Shown: positions 57,544 to 64,000 of the stretch, one piece after another
Numbering within the stretch: position 1 is the first letter of the stretch
Layout of the letters: each line of letters starts with the position of its first letter
Source of the DNA: Phaeosaccion multiseriatum
Taxonomy: Eukaryota > Ochrophyta, other classes
Assembly (NCBI GenBank): GCA_965112735.1
Contig: OZ218955.1
Location: 1,984,001-2,048,000 of the forward strand
Length of the DNA stretch: 64,000 bases
Direction: 5' to 3'
Program-made: the position numbers and the translations under genes
The notes under the pieces: generated by a model
What the model was told of the DNA's origin: nothing
The model's database searches: none
What the model saw: only the letters and a program-made list of their open reading frames with translations

Positions 57544-60500
57544 CCATCGCGTGGGCCTGCTGATGGGCGCTCTGTTGGAAGAGCTCCGGAAAGTGGATGC
57601 AAAGTTTCTGACTTGTTCCTCAGGGGGGGGTGCGGCGGCGGCGGCGGGGCGCGGTGATTTGGGGGATGCAGCCCATTTCCGTACGCAAACGCCGGAGTCA
57701 AACATTGTCGTTTGCACCACTGTGGCCTCGCAGCTGCTGCTGGCTCGGGCGGCAGCAACGGGGGATTTGGGCGGCGAGGGCAAGGGCAAGGGCGAGGGAG
57801 CACTGCTGATCGAAATGCTGCGAGGTGGACAAGTCGACAGTGAAGGGAGGGGGAGGAGGCGTATGGACGGCATTCTGTGCGGCCTTTTGCGCCACTCCCT
57901 TGCCGCAGTCTTGGCCCAGGAAGGCGTGCCTGGAGGGCCCGGCGCTTCCGCCTGCACCATCAGTGGGTTGGCCGTGAGCAGTCCGAGGGCAGGGGGAGGG
58001 GGCTCCGCGGGAGGAGGAGGAGGAGGAGGAGGAGGAGGAGGAGGAGGAGGAGGAGGAGGAGCGGGCTTGCTTTGCCCCTACGAGGATGTTCGATTGGAAG
58101 GTCCGGTGGCAGACTCTGCTCGACCGTATATGACTGCCATTATGGGGTCGAGGAAAAGCGGCTTAGTTTTCAACAACCCTTCTGCTTCCTCTGCTTCTGC
58201 TGCTTCTGCGACGACCAAGATGTCTTCCTCGGGCACTCGAAGGTCCTCCCCCAGGCCTTCGGTAACAGCAGCAGCAACAGCAGCAGCAGCAGGAACAGCA
58301 GTTGGTGATATAGCAGCAGCAGCGGCGGCGGCGGCAGGAGGCGAGGCGGAAGACGACGTGGTTACAGCGGCAGTTTCGAGTGCCAATGCGAAGGCGGAGG
58401 GGGAGGCGTCAAGCTTCGGAGCCTTGTTCCGCGGCATGCGGAGCCCTGCTCGCATGGTGCTGGCCTCTGTGCTCGACCTGGGGGCCATGCTGGCAGTGGT
58501 GGTGAAGCAGGACAAGGGCAAGCAGCAGCAGCGAGGAGGCCTCGTGGCCCAGGACAAGCAGGAGACGGACAAGCAGGTGGTGATACAGCAGCAGCAGCAG
58601 CAAGAAGAAGGTGCGGAGGTGAATGCCGCTGCTTGTGCTGCTCCTCGTGATTCTCTTTCAGGGGAGGAAGCTTCTACACCTCCCGCCACCGCCGCCACCG
58701 CTGACCCCCTCCACGAGTGGTCTGAGGAGTGGCAGCAGCTGCTGTGCTTTGTGATGATGACCAAACAGCTCAAGGCGGTGCGTCACTTGGCTCGGCGTCT
58801 ACTGAGGCAGCTTTGCGGAAACCCCGAGAGCTACCATCGGGTGAGGGACATGCATCTCTTTACGGTGGAGTTCCACAAGCTCATCGATGCGCTGCCACAG
58901 GGCATGTGTAAGTTGGTGGTACGTCAGCAGCGCCAGATGCATCACCACCACCATCATCGCAACCACCACCAGCAGCAGCAGCAGCAGCAGCATGCACCAT
59001 CGTTTGGCGTCAGCGGCGGCGGAGCGGGCTTGTGGGGTCCGGGGGGTGACGCCGGAGCAGCAGCCGCAGCAGCCGCAGCCGCAGCAGCCGCAGCCGCAGC
59101 AGCAGCAGCAGCGGCAGCAGGAGGAGCAGGAGGAGGAGGAGCAGGGGGGGCTTTTGACAATGCGTGGTCATCGTCATGGTCCCCTCCCTTCTTTTCTGTG
59201 GAGCAAGAGGCGCTGCTCGAGGGTGGGGGAGGGGGAGAAGGAGACCTGGACTTGGAGTACGAGGGACAAGTTGCAATTTGGTCCTGCCTCAGGACACTGC
59301 TGAGGGGAGCGCGCACCCGCCAGGCCAACTGGCAAAGCTTTGCCTCACTTAGCGCGCTTCCCCCTCTTGGCAGCATCTGGGGCGGCGGCGGCGACACTAG
59401 TGCTTCCCCTGGCTACACACGGGGGGCAGCAGCAGCAGCAGCAGCTGGAGGAGGAGGGTTTTTGGGAAGCGCTACTGAGCTTCGCAATGCGCCTCCAGTG
59501 TGCTGCATGTTCCAGTTGTGTAGCCTTCTCCCCGGAGGACTCAAGGTCATTGCTCTACAGCTGCTAGAGGCCGCAGTGGAGCCTTCGGCGCTCGACGACA
59601 GTGAGTGTATCGTGGCACATGAGGAGGAGGAGGAGGAGGACGACGACGACGAAGAGGAGGGGAAGGAAGATAAGGACGGCGACACCGTCATGGAGGCAGC
59701 AGTGGATGCCACCGAGCAGGGAGAGCACCACCCGTCTTATGGGCGCAAGCGCAGCAGTGCGGCAGCGGCGAAGAAGAAGCAGAGCAAGCTAAACAGGCAA
59801 GGAGGAGGAGTGGTGGCCACGCCTCAGTCCCGGCCTCAGCCCCGGCGGCGGGCAGCCCACTTGCTGCTGGAAAGCGGCCTCGTGACTTCGGACACACTCC
59901 TTCAGCTCGCCGAGGGGCTGGTGCTGGTTCACAAGGATCCAGAGGTAAGGTGGACGGCCGGAGCTGTGCTGCACCACCTCTGGGCCGTGAGTGAGGCAGG
60001 TGTGCAAGGCGCGGTGGCAAGGCGCCTCACCCGGCAGCTGCCTGTAGCGGCCAAGCACGGGAGGCGAGCAGGCGAGTGGATGGCCTTCCTGTCAAGGGCG
60101 GTTGCGGCGGGCGTGGCGAAGGAGCAGGAGGAGGCGGAGGCGAGGAGGGTGAGGAGGCAGCGACAGCAGGGAGGAGACAGTGCTGCCCTTGGGGTATCAC
60201 CAACTGCTACTGTCGCTGCTGCTGCTCCGAGCGCTGAGGATCAACAACCCTCCCCCCTGCCCGCGGTACCATCAGCACCGTCGGAGGATGTGGTGCCCTC
60301 CTCCTCTTCGTCCTCTTCGGCCTATCTGGAAGACTTGGTGGGGACCATTTTGACCATGCTGAAAGGGCAGTGCTCGTCTCTGGCGAGTCACCCCAACTCC
60401 GTCTTGTACGCCGCCTTGGAGACAGTGCTCAAGAACACTGGCCACTACCTCGACTCGGAGCCCTGTCTGCACTGCAGAGGCGGCGTCTCTGGAGACAGGG

Positions 60501-62847
60501 CAGGTGGAGCGCGAGGAGGAGGAGGAGGGCAGGCCGCAGCCGCGGCAGTTGGTGCACTAGCAGCGTCGTCGTCAAGCCGCCTTTTCGGGAGAGGGGGCGG
60601 TGGTGGTGGAGGTGTTGCAGGAGCAGCGGCAGGGGCGTCGGAAACTGAAGGTTCAGGAGTCCTGACACCAGCCGCCGCGTTGGCTGCCTTCCTCACTGTC
60701 TCGGGGGGAGGAGAATCAGGAGGAGGTGCTTCGACTGAGGCTCCATCATCGGCTGCTGCTGGTGCTGCTGGTGCTGCTGCTGCCTCGGCCCCTGCCACTA
60801 GCTCGGTCTCGGCCCCCACTACCGCCTCCACTAGTGCTTCGGCGGCCACAGCAGGGGGCTTGGGCGCGTCTTCCGCCTCTGCCATTGGTGCCTCCGCTGC
60901 CTCTGCTGCTGCTGCATCTACAGGAGCTGCCGCAGCCGCCCCGGACCCGGTGTATTCGAGCTTCACTCTGGACAGTATCAAGATGGCTACCAAGACGACG
61001 GAGAATGCTGTGCTGGTGCAGCTTCAGCAGCGCTACAACATTCGCAGGATAGGCGTGCGGATACACGACGCCCACGGGCGGTTCGTCAAGACGCTCAACA
61101 TTTACTATTACCCCAAGCAGGTGTGTGTGTGCGCGTTGGTGTGGGAGGGCGGGGTTGTTCATGTATTGTGTACGCGAGCGTGTGCATGTGCACGTGTGTG
61201 TCTGTGTGTGCTTGGGTGTGTGGTGTGGATCCCACCTATTCTCAACACGTTCCTCCCTTCCCCCCCCCCTGCCTGCCTGCCTGACTGCCTGCCCACCGGC
61301 CCATACGCATGCCCAGGTGATGAGTCTCAACGACTCCTTGCGTATGCCGGAGAACGTGGCCAAGTGGAGAAGGGTGAGTGAGTGAGTGAATGATCCTTCC
61401 TCCCTTCCTTCCTTCCTTCCTTCCTTCCTTCCTTCCTTCCTTCCTTCCTTCCTTCCTTCATACTTGACTGTCCTTCCCATTTGCCGCCTTCGGGCAGGTA
61501 GGCTGTGTGCTTTGAGAGACTGACTACTCTCTCTTTGTTTTCATCAATGTATCGACTACGGCATCCTCCATCTACGATCATCTTCGATCATCTACGATGC
61601 CCTCTTTCTTGCAGTAACACTCATGGCACTCACTCAGTTTCTCTCACCTATCTCCTCCTTCTCCTCTACTTGCTTTTACTTGCGGCCCGCGCTTGCTTGC
61701 TCTACTTGGGTGGTATCTCATTGCTTCAGGTTGCCCAAGTGCACGTCCCTCTGGGCAAGTCGAGCGTGCAAGTGGACCTTCCCCTCCCACTCCTCGCCGC
61801 TAACCTCATGTTTGAGTACGCAGACTTCCATCACGACGACAGCAGCGGAGGGGGAGGTGGAGGCTGTGGTGGGGGAGGAGGAGGACCGGGTGGAGGAGGG
61901 GTGAACCTTCACTGCCCGAGGTGTGGACGGCCCGTAACGGACATGCACGGCATCTGCAGGCAGTGTGGAGAAGTGGCCCTTCAATGTCGACAGTGCAGGC
62001 ACATCAACTACGAGACGTTGGACTCCTTCCTGTGTGTAGAGTGCGGGTACTGCTCCTATGCACAGTTCTCGTACCGTCTCTATGCGGTCAAGTGCAACGA
62101 CGCACCCACAATCACGTGCGAGGCAGAGAGGCTGACTGCCAAGCGCCTTGTTGATGCCGCGGAGCTCAAGGTGGAAGCGGCGAGGGAACAGCTCGCACCG
62201 CTCCGACTCCGGGTGAGTACTCTCTCTCTCTCTCTTTTCTCAAACAATGAATCAATGCTTACGAGCATTGACCTTTAGGCCTTGGCCTGCGCCTTCCCTT
62301 GGTAGGGGGTGGCGGGGGGGGGGAGAAGGCTGTGAGTATCACCTCTTTTTTGTTCTTGTCTTACCCTGTTGGATCTCGATTCGTCGTCTTTGTTTCTTCC
62401 CTCTTCCCTCTTCCATCCTCTATGCTCTGTTTGTATTGATGACTGATTCGATCCTCTTACTCCCCTGTTTTTATTGATGACTGATTCGATCCTCTTATTC
62501 CCCTGTTTGTATTGATGACTGATTCGACCCTCTCTTACAATCCTCTCTTTGTGATGGGAACTTCTGACAGGTGCGCCACTTAGTGGGCACTCTTGTGCAA
62601 TACAGCGGCGCAGCCCTCGGCACCGCTCCATCGCTGGGCAGCTGCTTTCAAGGCACTGGCAGCGCCGCCTCTGCCCTGGCCCTGGCCACAATCTCAGAGA
62701 CGTTGGAGGAGTTGGAGAGGGGGGGGCTCTTGTTGCTGCCTGGAGAGGCCAATGGGGCAGGGGGTGGTGCAGCGGCAAGGCTCGGTGCGATATCATCGGC
62801 GGCTGCTCTTCTGTCGGCGCCCCCATCGTCCACCTCTGCCTCTGCTG

Positions 62848-62881
<34 letters not shown>

Positions 62882-63424
62882 AACAGCGGAGGCCTCGCAG
62901 GCAGCAGCTGCAGCGAGGACTTTGTCCCTGTCCAGACCGGAGGGGCAGCCCAGTTCCGGAGGGACGGCGGGGGCGCGAGCGAGTCAAGCGGCCAACACTG
63001 CGAGACGGACGACGCTGGGCATCCTCCGGGAGATGGCGGGCGAGTCATCGTCCTTTTACGAGGACTTTTATTATGGAGGAGGAGGAGCAGCAGCAGAAGC
63101 AGCAGGAGGAGGAGGAGGAGGAGGAGGAGCAGGGGAGGAAGGAGCACAGTTCTACGAACTGTCAGACCCAGCGCACGGAAGCGCCGCGGATATGAGGGCG
63201 GCGCGCGAACAACATGCAGCACGTGAAGATGCTACAATGGCTGCTCCTGATGGTAAGTGAGGCAGCGAGACATGCGGTGGGGTACCACCCACCCACCCAC
63301 CGACTCACCCGCCCCCCCCCCCGACCCATTCACCTGCCTTACCTCTCTTGACGACGGAACGCCCCCCTTGTCTGCTCTGTTTGGTGACTGCTTGCTTGCA
63401 ACGCCTGATCCTCTCCCGACACTC

Positions 63425-63479
<55 letters not shown>

Positions 63480-64000
63480 TATGTGTGCATAGCTCCGGAC
63501 TCACTGGACCGCATCATGGCATCTCTCCAGCAAGCCGCCGCCTCAGACCCCCTCATGCTTGCTCGGCACGCTCCTGCCCCAGCCGCAAGGTCAGCGCCCC
63601 CTCGACGACGCGTCCCGCCAGCGAGGAGCGGGATTGCCGGCCACGGGACAGGAGCAACGGCAGCGGAGATCGCGAGTCGCCTCGGAATTGGTCCAGGGAC
63701 GGCCAGTAGGGAGGCCCTGTCGTCGTTGCTAGGGGCGGCAGTCAATGGAGCAGGAGGGGCAGGAGCCGGTGGGAGTGGGGCAAGTGCTGCCAGCTCTACC
63801 TCTGCTGCTACGTCCTCCGCGGCGTTTACGACCGCAGCCAGGAATCTTCGCAACTCCTTGGGACTGGTGTACGGCATCGGGGCTCCTCCGCCTGGTGGTG
63901 CATCCTCCTCCTCGTCATCCTCCGCTGCTGCGGCGAATGCTTTGACGGCTGCGGCGAAGGCTTTGACTGCGGCGGCGCCCGGTGGGTTGTCTGCCCTGAT
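36060..64000 (+). CDS. UBR4: Giant UBR4/BIG-type E3 ubiquitin ligase (N-recognin), 3' end outside window
   Basis: Thirteen exons seen: 36060-36959, 37223-37361, 37689-39082, 39319-40603, 40901-44670, 44982-45108, 45435-53407, 53677-56980, 57276-61120, 61317-61373, 61730-62212, 62571-63252 and 63493-64000 on. All phases match, giving at least 8,155 codons. The UBR box at residues about 3328-3437 has CSFVQTGG, QHWYNCHTCGLEQDKGCCS, CAKVCHKDC, FFCDCGG and CHCLKP. A beta-propeller-like region follows (FDVVGVSVN...AAWLPGSDVLLMVAC). A ZZ zinc finger lies at about 5843-5908 (YRCDGCDAF...CPDFDLCRRCYE). The C-terminal UBR4 region has CPRCGRPV..MHGICRQCGE and CRQCRHINY...CVECGYC at about 7660-7706. The rest is swollen by Gly, Ser, Ala, Gln and Asp/Glu tracts. 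The family binds N-degrons and assembles ubiquitin chains. The catalytic C-terminus lies beyond the window. Confidence 0.93.
45435..53407 (+). other. UBR4 exon 7, a single 7,973-bp coding exon
   Basis: One uninterrupted frame of about 2,658 codons, unusually long beside the 60-350-bp exons of CLF1 nearby. It holds the UBR box and the propeller-like region, plus an acidic insert at 50092-50220 and the Asp-run coding sequences at 51040-51130 and 52935-53010. Confidence 0.9.
56090..56750 (+). repeat. Acidic low-complexity insert of UBR4 after the ZZ finger
   Basis: Over 200 codons made mainly of Glu, Asp and Gly, with GAG/GAC runs and a DHDHDE stretch. It is not part of the UBR4 fold known to me and is probably a disordered insert. 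Confidence 0.8.
58010..58062 (+). repeat. (GGA)n poly-glycine tract in UBR4 exon 9
   Basis: About 17 near-pure GGA codons. Similar tracts occur at 38430-38459 (GGA), 41410-41457 (AGY serine), 42651-42683 (CAG glutamine) and 43925-43950 (AGC serine) in other exons of the gene. Confidence 0.85.
61396..61459 (+). repeat. (CTTC)n tetranucleotide repeat in UBR4 intron 10
   Basis: About 16 CTTC units between the exon ending at 61373 and the exon starting at 61730. Confidence 0.9.
63428..63476 (+). repeat. (TA)n dinucleotide repeat in UBR4 intron 12
   Basis: A pure TA tract of about 24 units ending 16 bp before the acceptor of exon 13, in place of the usual pyrimidine tract. Confidence 0.92.

Overview
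The window is nuclear DNA of a GC-rich eukaryote, read as about eleven protein genes with many introns. The mix fits a photosynthetic stramenopile, most likely a eustigmatophyte of the Nannochloropsis/Microchloropsis type. The reasons are a lumazine synthase, a mitochondrial-type KAS, a microbial-type terpene synthase with a possible bipartite plastid leader, a BIG/UBR4 ortholog, and introns packed with CT, GT, TTGG and GATT simple repeats. The species call is inference. I saw no rRNA, tRNA, CRISPR array or autonomous transposon.

Layout. 1-2222 (+): lumazine synthase, 5' end outside the window, with a 1.1-kb polypyrimidine minisatellite in its last intron. 2833-3600 and 7241-7987: two related non-autonomous terminal-inverted-repeat elements, the second with perfect 20-bp TIRs and a 7-bp target duplication. 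4109-6715 (+): secreted Cys-rich/Pro-Thr-rich protein. 8232-9409 (+): MPR1-like GNAT acetyltransferase. 11337-14928 (-): a chromatin protein joining a SAP30-type Sin3-binding domain to an SGF29-type tandem Tudor domain. 15567-21211 (-): three tandem ~2.27-kb units encoding Cys-rich proteins with a (Cys-Glu-Thr)10 tract and two copies of an 8-Cys module. The same module ends the 4109-6715 protein. The third unit has lost its start codon and signal peptide. 21494-23104 (+): intronless class I terpene synthase. 24437-25603 (-): DUF393 thiol oxidoreductase-like protein. 26072-31534 (+): Crooked-neck/Clf1 splicing factor in 12 exons. 32002-32141 (+): orphan exon of a vanadium haloperoxidase. 33062-35843 (-): mitochondrial-type beta-ketoacyl-ACP synthase. 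36060-64000+ (+): a giant UBR4/BIG E3 ligase, more than 8,150 codons so far and still open at the window end.

Most genes are unrelated housekeeping genes. The locally coherent group is the secreted Cys-rich family (4109-6715 plus the tandem array), which shares one C-terminal module and may act at the cell surface or wall. All exon models were made by eye from GT-AG sites, reading-frame continuity and remembered family motifs. No alignment or transcript data were available.
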